Source: Zanthoxylum bungeanum (Eukaryota > Streptophyta > Magnoliopsida > Sapindales > Rutaceae). Taken from it: DNA of 64,000 nucleotides. The number at the start of each line of letters is the position of its first letter. Positions within the stretch are counted from its first letter, which is position 1. Below, one piece after another: positions 32,602 through 45,185 of this stretch. Both the position numbers and the translations under genes were made by a program. The notes under the pieces were generated by a model. That model did not search any database and had not been told where the DNA came from. It saw only the letters and a list, made by a program, of their open reading frames with translations. The stretch spans positions 58,368-122,367 of the forward strand of contig SKCR01047752.1 in assembly GCA_019454045.1 (NCBI GenBank). Reading direction: 5' to 3'.

Positions 32602-35600
32602 TGTGGGAACACAGGAACTGGACGACGCATGCTGTCCTAGGCTCGCGGCCTAGTTGGGAGTACGAAGTAGCCCGCGGGGGACTAAACCGAAGAATAATGG
32701 AGTTGCCACCCGGTGTGAACCGGGAAAATGAGATTTAAGGCCGCACTCACCCCTCGCAAGGGAAGACCTCAAACCGTTGGGTTCGGAATGGTCTCTTACT
32801 TATGTCACTTGTAATGAAAGGATTTGTGTAATAATTTAATCAAGCTTAAGTAACACTTATTTCCAAGAGTATCATGCTTCTAAGTTCACATGCACAAAAA
32901 TAAAACTTACACTTAATTTGCATATATTTCACATCTAATATTGCATGCTTGAAAGTACATCAAAGTAGCAACGAACATACAACTTCATTGGCATATTGTA
33001 TTCATGGAAACATAAGCACACATTAACCACACAAGCACACATAAAGGCGAATCAAATAATGGCGAACATGTGATTTCATAGAAAATCATAAACAAATAGC
33101 CATTACATGTCCATGCACAAATAAAAGAGTCAACTAAGTATATAATGCAAAAAGAAACTTAAGGATGCAATTAGGCATTAAAGTGAGCACGCTATGACGT
33201 GGTGCAAAAGAATATAACTAATATGGACACAAGCACACATGTGAGCACTTTTCCAAGTGGTATGTGGAATTGTATCCCAAGTACAGACCGCACTACCATC
33301 CATTCGTAATCGGCTACGGAATTTATGTTTGGGTTTCCATCCGATATACCACAAGAAATAATACTCAAATGCTATCACGACATGGATATATGAATTGTAA
33401 TACGTTATACACATTGTACTCATACATGTGGGGAATACAGATGAACGACAACTACACAATCTTGCGTAATACAGAGAAGTAATCAGATTCAACATACGAA
33501 GGGATAGCTACTAGGAACAATTATGTATGAAATCTGATGAAAATGAATCAGTTCAACGGGTGCGCGTTCGCGTAGAGTTCGAGAACGCGTTCGAACGGTA
33601 AACAGAAGGTTCGTGTTCGTATAGCGTTTGAGAATGCGTTCGAACGAAGCCAGACCAGATGCATGATGAAACTAAGAAAATGCGTGCGCGTTCGAACGGT
33701 AAACAGAAGGTTCGTGTTCGTATAGAGTTCGAGAACGCGTTCGAACGGTAAATAGAAGGTTCACGTTCGTGTGGCGTTCGAGAATGCGTTCGAACGGAAC
33801 CAGACCTGATGCATGCAACACATTCATAGACAAACAAATCCACAATGTGGGACCTCACGTATCCGATTGAACTCATCTCGCATCCAATCGAGTATACACC
33901 AATCGGCACGGAAAAGCATCTTGGTAAAGGGTTTTAACCCCTCCAAATAGGGGACCTTTAATCCGACTTACTAAGCCCATGCACTCGATCGCATCATGCA
34001 TACAAAGAATAAAGTCAATAATATCAAACTTAGTATGCCCGATTGAATATTTCTTACATTCAAACGAACACACATCAACCGGCGCGGCAAAGCATCGTGG
34101 TAAAGGCTTTTAACCCCTCCAAATAGGGGACCTATAATTCAACTTACTAAGCCCATGCACTCGATCGCATCATGCATAGAAAGAATAAAGACAATAATAT
34201 AAAACTTAGTTTGCCCGATTGAACATTTCTTACATTCAAATGAACACACATCAACCGGCGCGGCAAAGCATCGTGGTAAAGGGTTTTAACCCCTCTAAAT
34301 AGGGGACCTTTAATCCGACTTACTAAGCCCATACGCTCGATCGCATCATGCATAAACAAGTAACATGTGGAATTTAAATTACGAATAATAAATGAATCAA
34401 AGCAACATAAAACAAAAGAAAGTGTCGTTTACTCAAGCAGTACGTGGAGTTGTATCCCGAGTACAGATCATACTACCGTCTATTCGGAATCGGCTATGAA
34501 ATTTATTTCCGGGTTTCCATCTGATATACCGCGAGATTTGACACATCTTTCATTTTATTCCATGGCCACAACATATAATATTTCGTAATCTATGCATATT
34601 TATCTACTCAAGGGCCACAACATGCATTTTAACATAACAATCATGCGAACAATACTCAATGAATAATAAAAATAAAATAGAAAATGAATGTGGAAAATGC
34701 CCTCAGGTATAACCTTTTTTTCGACTTTCGAACTTGCGTTTCACGGAGATCGGAAGGGTAAAGCTCCTCAACTTCTCCGGTTCACTGGTTTAGCATCTTA
34801 GCTCACTGTTTTGATGTTTTACTTGTTGTTTGGCCTTCGTTTTGCTGTTGTTTCCTCTGTATTTTCTGCTCACTGTTTAGGTCACTGTTTTGACGTTTCA
34901 ACAGACTATTTTGGGTGTTTTTTTTGTGGGTTATAAGTGCAGTTTTTTGTGATTATTTTAAGGATTATAAGTACAGTTTTTATGTTACTGTTTTAAGGAT
35001 TTTATGGACTGTTTTAAGAGGATTTGCTGCTGTTTTAGGGGTGATTTGGGCTGCTGTTTGGGAGTATATTTTCGGTGATGGAGGGCTGCTGTATGGGGGA
35101 GATTTTCGGTGATGTGTGGAGGTTTAAGGGGTGCTGTTTTCGATTATGGAGTAGAGGAGATGAAAAGAATTGTTTGTGTTCTTCTTGTTGCTATTACCGT
35201 GAGTGGCTAGGGCTCTTTGTGTTGTGATTTGCGTGTGAGTTATGTGTATGAGCTAGGGAAGTGCATGTCTTGGTTAGGGTTTGTTTATATAGGGAAGGGT
35301 TAGGGCTACTCCTTGTCTCACAAGGAAGGGATTTGATTTGGTGTCTAAGAAGGAAAGCAATGGATTTGATGGAGACAAGATTGGTTTAGATTAGGAAGTT
35401 AATATATTTTATTTCTCTAAATTAGGCATTTAATTTGTTAGATTAGGAAGTCAATATTTTTAATTGGTTATGATTGATTTAATGTCTTCTTTAATTTGGT
35501 ATGCTTTTCTTTTATGTTTTATTTAATTTGGTAAATGGTTTAATTATTTAATTTAATTTAACTACATTATTTAATTAATATTTAATTAATATTTGATTTA

Positions 35601-35916
35601 ATTTGGGGTAATTTAAGGGCCTTGGGGCGTGTGGGCCTCTCTTGGTGGGCTAGGTGTTGTGTGGTTTGGTGAGTGGGCTTAGGTGGGTGGCAAGGGTTTT
35701 GGGCCAAGGTTAAAAGGTTTGCGGGTTTTTTTTTGGCCAAAGGTGCTCTAAACGGAGGTCTACAAGTGAGCTTGACGCTAACCAAGTGAATAAGGATCTA
35801 ACGAAATACTGATTCCCTTCTGACGACTGTTTCCCGCAGTATCCTTAACTAAAAAAGGTAGTGCCTCCAACTGAGACTCATCATCGGGTTTCACATGCAA
35901 AAATGCAATGCCTACA
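32602..35916 (-). repeat. LTR D (3' LTR of the second T element)
   Basis: 3315 bp, TGTAGGCATTG...GTTCCCACA on the minus strand. TATA box at 35284-35291. About 176-bp repeats in three copies (about 33880-34355), palindrome cluster 33560-33800. The PBS-core duplicate near 32699-32709 has one mismatch. Reading frames of 60-118 aa inside are repeat-derived. Confidence 0.88.
33880..34355 (-). repeat. Three copies of the ~176-bp repeat in LTR D
   Basis: Copies share 'gcggcaaagcatcgtggtaa', 'gttttaacccctcc' and 'aataggggacctt'. They are homologous to the 177-bp repeats of the array LTRs. The partner LTR E of the same element has six. Confidence 0.88.
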
Positions 35917-36095
35917 ATCACCCCCACTTTGATGGGACTTGTGCAGTGTGTGACTTTGAACAATCCTATCAAAGTTATGCAATGCATTTTCACTTACCTG
36001 GCTCGTCTGCTGCCTCGAGCTGAGTTGGTGCTGCCTCGACCTGAATTTGATGACGTGCCATTCTTTGCGTACTAAACCCTGTACTTAGGGCGTCG

Positions 36096-36710
36096 CGGTA
36101 GTCCACAATAGTCCACACTAGTCCACGATAATCCACGGAATCCACATAGTCCACATAGTCCACGATAATCCACGGTAGTCCACGAAATCCACATAGTCCA
36201 CGATAATCCACGGTAGTCCATGATTGTCCATGGTAGTCCACATAATCCACATAGTCCACATAGTCCACGGTAGTCCACATAATCCACAATACTCCACAAT
36301 AGTCCACGGTAGTCCACAACATTTCACGATAGTCCACATAATCCACAACACTTCAAGATAGTCCATGGTAGTCCACAACACTTTACGATATAGTCCACGG
36401 TAGTCCATAACATTTCACGATAGTCCTTGGTTGTCCACATAATCCACAACACTTCAAGATAGTCCACGGAATCCACAATATTTCCCGATAGTCCACGGTA
36501 GTCCCATAATCCACAACACTTCAAGATAGTCCACGGTAATCCACAATATTTCCCGATAGTCCCGATAGTCCACATAATCCACACACTTCAAGATAGTCCA
36601 CGATAATCCCAATATTTCGTGATAGTCCACGGTAGTCCACATAATCCACAACACTTCAAGATAGTCCACGGTAATCCACATAATTCATATAGTCCACACG
36701 TCGTACCTGG
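36096..36710 (-). repeat. Tandem repeats built on TAGTCCAC, 3' region of second T element
   Basis: A dense array of 9-12 bp units 'agtccac' + 'ata/ggt/gat', arranged in larger 'aacacttcaagatagtcc' units toward the right. It occupies the position of the hairpin repeats in the other T elements but shares no unit with them. All frames through it are open for 75-124 codons and give WTTVDYRG-type repeats, which are by-products. On the sense strand the unit reads GTGGACTA. Confidence 0.9.
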
Positions 36711-37035
36711 CAAAACTGTTCTGATGACGTAGTGGGCCTCGACCCTGAGACACATCCCCAAACTACTGATGATGATGTGGGCCTCAACCCTGGGACACAT
36801 CCCCAAACTGCTGATGATGATGTGGGCCTCAACCCTGTGAATCATCCCTGAAACTGATACTGATGTGGGCCTTTCCCCCAGACTAATACTGATGTGGGCC
36901 TCGCCCCTAGACTGATACTGATGTGGGCCTCGCCCCCAGACTGATACTAATGTGGGCCCCAACCCTCATATTACTACCCGAATCTAACACCAATATGGGC
37001 CTCAGCCCCAGGATTATTACCCGATTCCGATACTG
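36711..37035 (-). repeat. GGGCCTC..CCC repeats of second T element
   Basis: Seven to eight units of 30-50 bp: 'gatgatgtgggcctcaaccctgggac', 'ctgatgtgggcctcgcccccagac'. They are homologous to 17210-17290 and 24730-24930 in the array, with different copy number and order. Confidence 0.85.
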
Positions 37036-37219
37036 TGCTTTTGTTATGCCTTATTGGCTTGTCTTCGCCGCTTTCTCTTTTTCTTCTTCAAAACCTGTGA
37101 ACACAAAACAAAAAAAACACAAAATGGTACAAAATGGGTTACGTGTATGCATGTATGCATGAATGTTCCCATCCCGTTGGGTTAGGTCTTCTGCCAATTC
37201 TCTTGGTGACTGCCCGGTC

Positions 37220-37426
37220 TCAGGTAAAATACAGCTTCAATCTGTCAACATTGATCGGCTCGGTGAACTCATTCCCTTCCAAGTCTGACAGCCTCACTGT
37301 CCCCGTTTCCCAGTTTCTGAATGACTATCTTATCTTTCTGTTTGCTTCGTCTGAGGATTCCCCGTGTTCTAAGCATCGTTGTGTATCATAATACCAAGGT
37401 TGAATGATTTTGTCAAATATACTCAT
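37220..37426 (-). pseudogene. pol: pol scar of second T element
   Basis: The minus strand from ATG 37426 reads MSIFDKIIQPWYYDTQRCLE with HGE, a clearer version of the RNase H/integrase linker than in the array because the stop after WYYxxQ is absent. Shifts follow, then the tail GTVRLSDLEGNEFTEP, INVDRLKLYF and stop at 37220. Finding the same fusion at the same place in a diverged subfamily shows that the pol deletion is ancestral to both subfamilies. Confidence 0.72.
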
Positions 37427-37583
37427 GTTGCATATTCAAGCGAGTACGGGAAATGAACGTCTTTATTATCATTAGAAAAAGGTTTGAACAAACAGGCAAA
37501 ATCAATGTCTATATTAAAAATGCAGGATCAAACAAACTATGAGGAACAACTTCATCATTCGCAGCGCTGCCTTCTTCCTCGGC

Positions 37584-38912
37584 CTATGGTTCTTCATCGT
37601 TGTCACCCTCTATCCCCATGTACGAAGCTTGGTGGTTGAGATCTTGGAGGAAGAAGGTTTCGGGCAAGCCAGAGTTGATCATGTAGGTGGGTGGGGGAAC
37701 AGAGTGATAATTTGGTAAAGGATTGGTGTGTGTGTTTGGCTGTTCTCTTTCAGGGTCAGGGATCTTGTGGGAGTCAATTAAGTCTTGGATCTCATGGCAG
37801 AGACGGGTACAGCTATTGGTGTCATGGCCAGGTTGTTGGTGGAAGTGGCAGTAGCGGTTAATATTGAGGCTTGGTGGGGGAGGATTTGGGAGTGGTCTAA
37901 GTTCCAAGAGTTTTAAGAGTCCTTGTCTGGTCAGCTTCTCAAGTACTTTGGACAAGGGTCTACTCAAGTTAGAAAAGCGCCTATTCTTAATATCAGCAAT
38001 CTCGGCAGTAGCGGGCTTGGTCTCAGAATGCCCTCCAAAATTCCTCCTATTCTGGCCATAAAACTTCCGGTTTTCCGCCTCCTCTTCTTCAATATCCATG
38101 ACAGTTTGCCTTAGCTGTCGGAAATCCACAATCATGGAGGTCATCCTCCTCAACTTGCCATAGATCGAGGGCTTGGTGCCCTTGATGATCATTTTAACCT
38201 GGTCCTTCTCAGAGGGCCGAGTCTGTATTTTCAGAAGTTGGCTTCTCCAGCGGTCTACATACTCCTTGAAGCTTTCTTCCGGCTTCTGCTTAGTGTTCTC
38301 CAAATCACGGAGTGACAAGTCAATCTCTAAGTCTGTAACATACTACTTCAGAAAAGCATCAGCTAGTTCCCTCCAATCTTCCTTAACCTTCTTCTCAAGG
38401 CTATGATACCACTACAGGTGCCCCCTCGAGTGACATCCCAACGTCTTTTGGACTTGGCGCTGTGATAGGCCCACTGAACTCATGACTGAGACATATTGCG
38501 CAGATGGACTCTCGGGTCTCCATTCCCATTAAACTTAGGCCATGTCGGGCATTTTAAACTGAGCTGGCAGCTGTTCTCCGAAGGTCATTACCTCATAATC
38601 TAACAACTCTTCATGTTTACCCCTCATTTTGCGGGTAACTGTTTCAACCTGATCACGAAGCTTCTGAAATTCTACCTGAGACCCAATCACTTTGGCTGTT
38701 GCATACTCTGCCATGTCATCATCAAAAGTGGGGATATCATCCCCCAACCCATTCGGAGGCTCCTCGCGCCTCACATTCTCAGAATTTCCCCCAGCACGGG
38801 GTACAGCCATATTTGCCATGGCAGTGCTCAAGGCTTGCAACTGTTCGGTAATCTTGGCGAAACCATTTTCCAACTGATCTATCTGGGATACCTCATTATC
38901 GGATGTACTCAT
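37584..38912 (-). pseudogene. gag: gag of second T element, nonsense plus several indels
   Basis: Start at ATG 38912 (MSTSDNEVSQIDQLENG), end at the conserved TAG 37584-37586. It is open from 38912 to about 38535. At least four small indels (about 38410-38540: lost bases near 'accactacagg', 'cccaacgtc' and 'attgcgcag', and an added base in 'aaacttaggcc') destroy the frame through the capsid core. A CAG-to-TAG change at 38343-38345 follows. From 38318 the frame is open to the end, with QKPEESFKEYVDRWR, GTKPSIYGKLRR and the knuckle CHFHQQPGHDTNSC. The C-terminal part differs clearly from the array gags; the N-terminal part is close to them. Confidence 0.88.
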
Positions 38913-39293
38913 ATCTGTTACCGGTCTTTTGGTGAGTCTTCCCTCTTCCCTAACCCAATGAGAATCTATGATGGCTTTCAGAACACAAGGGTTAGCATGA
39001 TGTATGTATGCATGGGGTGCATGAGATACATGTAACATATATAACATACTAAATCAACTAAAATTTTCAAACAAATCGGCCCGTTATCATTTTAGAAGCT
39101 TTTGGGCTAATTGTCATAAGAGTGAACTCATCCCAGTTTAAATGGCCCAACGAGTTCACATCTCCTGGCAAGGAGCCCAACTAAATCCAAATGGTAATGT
39201 TTCGAACACAAGCACAAAGTGGCCCATCAACACTTAGAAGCCTTTGGCCCAATCTTCATGAAATACGTTCTTGTCCCAGGGGAGTCGCCAGAC
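38913..39293 (-). other. Truncated leader and PBS of second T element
   Basis: The PBS core TGGCGACTCC (39281-39290, minus) is intact with the usual three-base spacer. The next base already belongs to leader sequence corresponding to about 19534 in the array copy. About 800 bp of leader present in the array elements is therefore missing, including the 3' half of the PBS. Confidence 0.7.
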
Positions 39294-42200
39294 TGTGGGA
39301 TCACAGGAACTGGACGACGCATACTGTCCTAGGCTTGCGGCCTAGTTGGGAGTACAGAGTAGCCTGCGGGGGACTAAACCGGAGAATAATAGAGTCGCCA
39401 CCCGGTGTGAACCTGGAAAAAGAGATTTAAGGCCGCACTCACCCCTCGCAAGGGAAGACCTCAAACCATTGGGTTCGGAATGGTCCCTTACTTATTTCAC
39501 TTGTAATGAAAGGATTTGTGTAATAATTTAATCAAGCTTAAGTAACACTTATTTCCAAGAGTATCATGCTTCTCAGTTCACATGCACAAAAATAAACTTA
39601 CACCTAAATTTGCATATATTTCACATCTAAGATTGCATGCTTGAAAGTACATCAAAGTAGCAACGAACATACAACTTCATTGGCATATTGTATTCATGGA
39701 AACACAAGCACACACTAACCACACAAGCACACATAAAGGCGAATCAAATAATGGCGAACATGTGATTTCATAGACAATCATAAACAAATAACCATTACAG
39801 GTCCATGCACAAATAAAAGAGTCAACTAAGTATATAATGCAAAAAGACACTTAAGGATGCAATTAGGCATTAAAGTGAGCACGCTATGACGTGGTGCAAA
39901 AGAAGATAACTAATATGGACACAAGCACACATGTGAGCACTTTTCCAAGTGGTATGTGGAATTGTATCCCAAGTACAGACCGCACTATCGTCCATTCGGA
40001 ATCGGCTACGGAATTTATGTCTGGGTTTCCATCCGATATACCACAAGAAATAATACTCAAATGCTATCACGACATGGATATATGAATTGTAATACGTTAT
40101 ACACATTGTACTCATACATGTGGGGAATACAGATGAACGAAACCTACACAATCTTGCGGAATACAAAGAAGCAATCAGATTCATCATACGAAGGGATAGC
40201 TACTAGGAACAATTATGTATGAAATCTGATGAAAAGGACTCAGTTCAGTGGGTGCGCGTTCGCGTAGCGTTCGAGAACCCGTTCGAACGGTAAATAGAAG
40301 GTTCGTGTTCGTATAGCATTCGAGAACGTGTTTTAACGGAGCCAAACCTGATGCATGATGAAACGAATAAAATGCGTGCGCATTCGCATAACGTTCGAGA
40401 ACGCGTTCGAACGGTAAACAGAAGGTTCACATTCGTGTGGCGTTCGAGAACGCGTTCGAACGGAACCAGACCTGATGCATGCAACACATTCATAGACAAA
40501 CAAATCCACAATGTGGGACCTCACGTATCCGATTGAATTCATCTCGCATCCAATCGAGTATACACCAATCGGCGCGGAAAAGCATCGTGGTAAAGGGTTT
40601 TAACCCCTCCAAATAGGGGACCTTTAATCCAACTTACTAAGCCCATGCACTCGATTGCATCATGCATACAAAGAATAAAGACAATAATATCAAACTTAGC
40701 ATGCCCGATTGAACATTTCTTACATTCAAACGAACACACATCAACCGGCGCGGCAAAGCATCGTGGTAAAGGGTTTTAACCCCTCCAAATATGGGACCTT
40801 TAATCCGACTTACTAAGCCCATGCACTCGATCGCATCATGCATACAAAGAATAAAGACAATAATATCAAACTTAGTTTGCCCGATTGAACATTTCTTACA
40901 TTCAAACGAACACACATCAACCAGCGCGGCAAAGCATCGTGGTAAAGGGTTTTAACCCCTCCAAATAGGGGACCTTTAATCCGACTTACTAAGCCCATGC
41001 ACTCGATCGCATCATGCATACAAAGAATAAAGACAATAATATCAAACTTAGTATGCCCGATTGAACATTTCTTACATTCAAACGAACACACATCAACCGG
41101 CGCGGCAAAGCATCGTGGTAAAGGGTTTTAACCCCTCCAAATAGGGGACCTTTAATCTGACTTACTAAGCCCATGCACTCGATCGCATCATGCATACAAA
41201 GAATAAAGACAATAATATCAAACTTAGTTTGCCCGATTGAATATTTCTTACATTCAAACGAACACATATCAACCGGTGCGGTAAAGCATCGTTGTAAAGG
41301 GTTTTAACCCCTCCAAATAGGGGACCTTTAATCCGACTTACTAAGCCCATGCACTCGATCGCATCATGCATAAAAAGAATAAAGACAATAATATCAAACT
41401 TAGTATGTCCGATTGAACATTTCTTACATTCAACCAAACACACATCAACCGGCGCGGCAAAGCATCGTGGTAAAGGGTTTTAACCCCTCCAAATAGGGGA
41501 CCTTTAATCCGACTTAGTAAGCTCATGCGCTCGATCGCATCATGAATAAACAAGTAACATGCGGAATTTAGATGACGAATAATAAATGAATCAAAGCAAC
41601 ATAAAATAAAAGAAAGTGCCGTTTACTCAAGCGGTATGTGGAGTTGTATCCCGAGTACAGATCATACTACCGTCCATTCGGAATCGGCTATGAAATTTAT
41701 GTCCGGGTTTCCATTCGATATACCGCGAGAGTTGACACATCTTTCATTTTATTCCAAGGCCACAACATACAATATTTCGTAATCCATTCATATTTATCTA
41801 CTCAAGGGCAACAACATGCATTTTAACATAACAATTATGCGAACAATACTCAATGAATAATAAAAATAAAACAGAAAACGAATGTGGAAAATACCCTCAG
41901 GTCTAACCTTTTTTCCGACTTTCGGACTTGCGTTTCACGGAGATCGGAAGGGTAAGGCTCCTCAACTTCTCCGGTTCACTGGTTTAGCGTCTTAGCTCAC
42001 TATTTTGCTGTTTTGCTTGCTGTTTGGCCTCCGTTTTGATGTTGTTTCCTCTGTATTTGCTGCTCACTGCTCAGGTCACTGTTTTGACGTTTCAACAGAC
42101 TATTTTGGGTGTTTTTTTGTGGGTTATAAGTGCAGTTATTTTTTGATTATTTTAAGGATTATAAGTGCAGTTTTTATGTTACTGTTTTAAGGATTTTAGG

Positions 42201-43114
42201 GACTGTTTTAAGAGGATTTGCTGCTATTTTGGGGGTGATTTCGGCTGCTGTTTGGGGGTATATTTTTGGTGATGGATGGCTGCTGTATGGGGGAGATTTT
42301 CGGTGATGTGTGGAGGTTTAAGGGGTGCTGTTTTCAGTTATGGAGTAGAGGAGATGAAAAGAATTGTTTGTGTTCTTCTTGTTGCTATTGCCGTGAGTGG
42401 CTAGAGCTCTTTGTGTTGTGATTTGCGTGTGAGTTATGTGTATGAGCTAGGGAAGTGCATGTCTTGGTTAGGGGTTGTTTATATAGAGAAGGGTTAGGGC
42501 TACTTCTTGTCTCACAAGGAAGGGATTTGATTTGGTGTCTAAGAATGAAAGCAATGGATTTGATGGAGACAAGATTGGTTTAGATTAGGAAGTTAATAGA
42601 TTTGATTTGTCTAAATTAGGCATTTAATTTGTTAGATTAGGAAGTCAATATTTTTAATTGGTTATGATTGATTTAATGTCTTCTTTAATTTTGTATGCTT
42701 TTATTTTATGTTTTATTTAATTTGGTAAATGGTTTAATTATTTAATTTAATTTAATTACATTATTTAATTAATATTTAATTTAATATTTGATTTAATTTG
42801 GGTTTAATTTAAGGGCCTTGGGCGTGTGGGCATCTCTTGGTGGGCTAGGTGTTGTGTTGGTTTGGTGAGTGGGCTTAGGTGGGTGGCAAGGGTTTTGGGC
42901 CAAGGTTAAAAGGTTTGCGGGTTTTTTTTTGGGCCAAAGGTGCTCTAAACGGAGGTCTAACAAGTGAGCTTGACGCTAAACAAGTGAATAAGGATCTAAC
43001 GAAATACTGATTCCCTTCCGACGACCGTTTCCCGCAGTATCCTTAACTAAAAAAGGTAGTGCCTCCAACTGAGACTCATCATCGGGTTTCACATGCAAAA
43101 ATGCAATGCCTACA
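39294..43114 (-). repeat. LTR E (5' LTR of the second T element)
   Basis: 3821 bp, about 500 bp longer than its partner LTR D. Most of the difference is three extra ~176-bp repeats. TATA box 42478-42485. The PBS-core duplicate near 39400-39410 has one mismatch. It is otherwise colinear with LTR D, with scattered point differences. Confidence 0.88.
40546..41545 (-). repeat. Six copies of the ~176-bp repeat in LTR E
   Basis: Copies begin near 40546, 40721, 40897, 41073, 41249 and 41425 at about 176-bp spacing. Internal copies resemble each other more than the edge copies, which suggests local amplification. Five nearly identical 92-aa frames that overlap at 176-bp steps are repeat artefacts. 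Confidence 0.9.
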
Positions 43115-43201
43115 ATTTTTAATTTAGTCAGTAAACTATACAGACTAGACTTTGTTTGGTCCGTAAAGTGGTGGAATTTAAAAAAAATATGGGGCCTACC
43201 A

Positions 43202-45185
43202 TGTTGGACAGTTATGGCCCATAGCATCACTATTTGTACATATCATGGTGTTGTTGTACAAATTAACTATGTGACAAAGGAAATTGCTCATTTATAATTT
43301 GTAATTAGATTACCAAGATATATAAATAATGAAAGGTCCATATGATTAGTTTCGGATTGAGATGATATGAGACAGTATCAATCCACGAAGGTTTACTCAT
43401 TAAATATCTGTATTCGTAGTATTATCGAGATTGGACATCGATAATGCGGAATAGACTAGTATTACACTTGTGCGCGTTGTGGGAGAATAACGACATAGTT
43501 CTCATATATTTGAGTATAGGATACTCATGCAAGTGTAATAGGAGGTTGTGTTTACCGATGGTACGGAAACCGCTTCGCTCTGGATACACCCCTCGGAATT
43601 CCATTGGTAGTATGACTATATGTCTTTGGAAGTCCGAATCAGGGTAGGTGTATTTGGTCTTAACCTGAGACTTGCACCGCTAATACTTGCGATAATCAAT
43701 ATACTTTGGTTTTGGTCGTCCAGGGCTTTAACAGGTTCTGTGTACGCCTCTTCTAGGTATATTGAGAATCGTAGTGTATTGGGTGTGATATCGAGATGGA
43801 AGTATCACTCCAGTCATATTGGAGATGATGATCACGTAGGATACAGAACTGGTGCTCTTATGTACTGCAGTCATCGGGATAATATGACTAGGTCATGATT
43901 ATCTGATAATAGAGACTAGTTACCAGAGATATGATATGTGCTTCGTACGGGGCAGACACAATTCCAGCCCCAGGCCTTGCACGTGACATCCGATACTAGA
44001 TCGAAATACGCAATACTACGTATACTACACCTGATATAGATCACATATTCCAGTAAGAATATTTCTGGAGAATTGGGTTGGCACGGTGCTTTGCTAGAAG
44101 CCAACCATGTCTTGTAAATCGGTAAAAACGTAGTACTAGGTACGTACGTGTTCAGATAGTCCGACGACCGAATTTACTGCCAACATATCCGGGGATCTCA
44201 TGGGTCGCTTCCCGAAGATTCACCGATGACGTATGACTTGCACTTTATTAATCTGGGATTAATTAGATGAGAGGGAAAATTAATCTGGGATTAATTACGG
44301 AGATATTTTATCTGGGATAAAATATTATTTAAAGAGAGAGAGAACGATTAATTTGGAATTAATCGTTAAAATAATATATTCGATATATTATACGAAATTA
44401 GATTTCGACGCGGAATTAAAATTAGATTTTAATTCGGGCGAACGAGTTAATTTAGAATTAATTCGTTAGCGACGTGAATAGTAATTTTACTAGGCAAAAT
44501 TATTTAATTTAATTTGATTTAATTACATCGCAATGGAAAATTCATTAATTCGGAATTAGCAAACCCGAGCCCGGGAGTGTTTGCGGGCGCACTCGCATTT
44601 CAAATCGAGCGGGGCCCACATGTCACATCACTTGTCACTTTAAGTTGCTTTTTGTGATGTGTTTAGGTGGAGGCATGGTGATTGCTTGTTTTACACACAA
44701 GTATGACATTTACCAATTATTTGATTTTGGTATTTTTGACTTTGATTTAGTGTATTAGAGACACAACACAACTCATTTTTTTTTCTCCTCTCACTCTCCT
44801 TTCTATCTCTCTCGGCCAAGGGCCTTTTCTTCTTCTTTTTCACTGCAAATGTCGTGAGATGTAAGAGAAGCATAGGAAGTTTTGCGGCAAAATTTCCAAG
44901 GTGCTAGCACACATTCGGGGTCTTGCGAAGGTGATAGGGAAACTCACCCGTGGGCATGGAATCACAACTTAAAGCTTGGAGCTTGGAGGACATCCATGGC
45001 CGATTTTGGAGGAGCATAAAACTGCCCACTGCCGAGAACCTTGGAGGGAAAAAGCTTGAAGTTTTTGTTGTTCCTCACATCGCAAAAGCCGATCATTGTA
45101 AGTATGATTCCGCCATATTTATTTTGAGTATTCACACATGATTTCTTGCTTGAATTGATCCTTGGGACTTAATAGAAACCCAACA
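43202..45185 (+). mobile_element. Copia (C) solo LTR
   Basis: TGTTGGACAGTTATGG...AAACCCAACA with 5-bp duplication TACCA (43197-43201 and 45186-45190). 1984 bp, no internal region. It contains the family blocks 'cgcttcgctctgga' and 'ggcagacac' and a donor-like GTAAGT (45098-45103). It was inserted into the CACTA-like relic just right of LTR E. Confidence 0.93.

Larger units (their letters stand above)
32602..43114 (-). mobile_element. Second gag-only T element, complete with both LTRs
   Basis: LTR D (32602-35916), internal (35917-39293) and LTR E (39294-43114), on the minus strand. The flanking 5-mers are ATTTG (32597-32601) and ATTTT (43115-43119), a target duplication with one change. It belongs to a subfamily distinct from the array: the LTRs diverge, the pre-PPT repeats are unrelated, and the leader is mostly deleted. 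It has gag and the pol scar but no enzymes. Confidence 0.85.

Noticed and set aside
40637..41443. Series of 92-codon frames with related sequence
   Set aside because: They step by about 176 bp and match the repeat units exactly; they are artefacts of the tandem repeat.
32602..43114. Treating the second T element as part of the same array
   Set aside because: It has its own flanking ATTTG/ATTTT, lies outside the ATAGT pair, and its LTRs and 3' repeats belong to a different subfamily.
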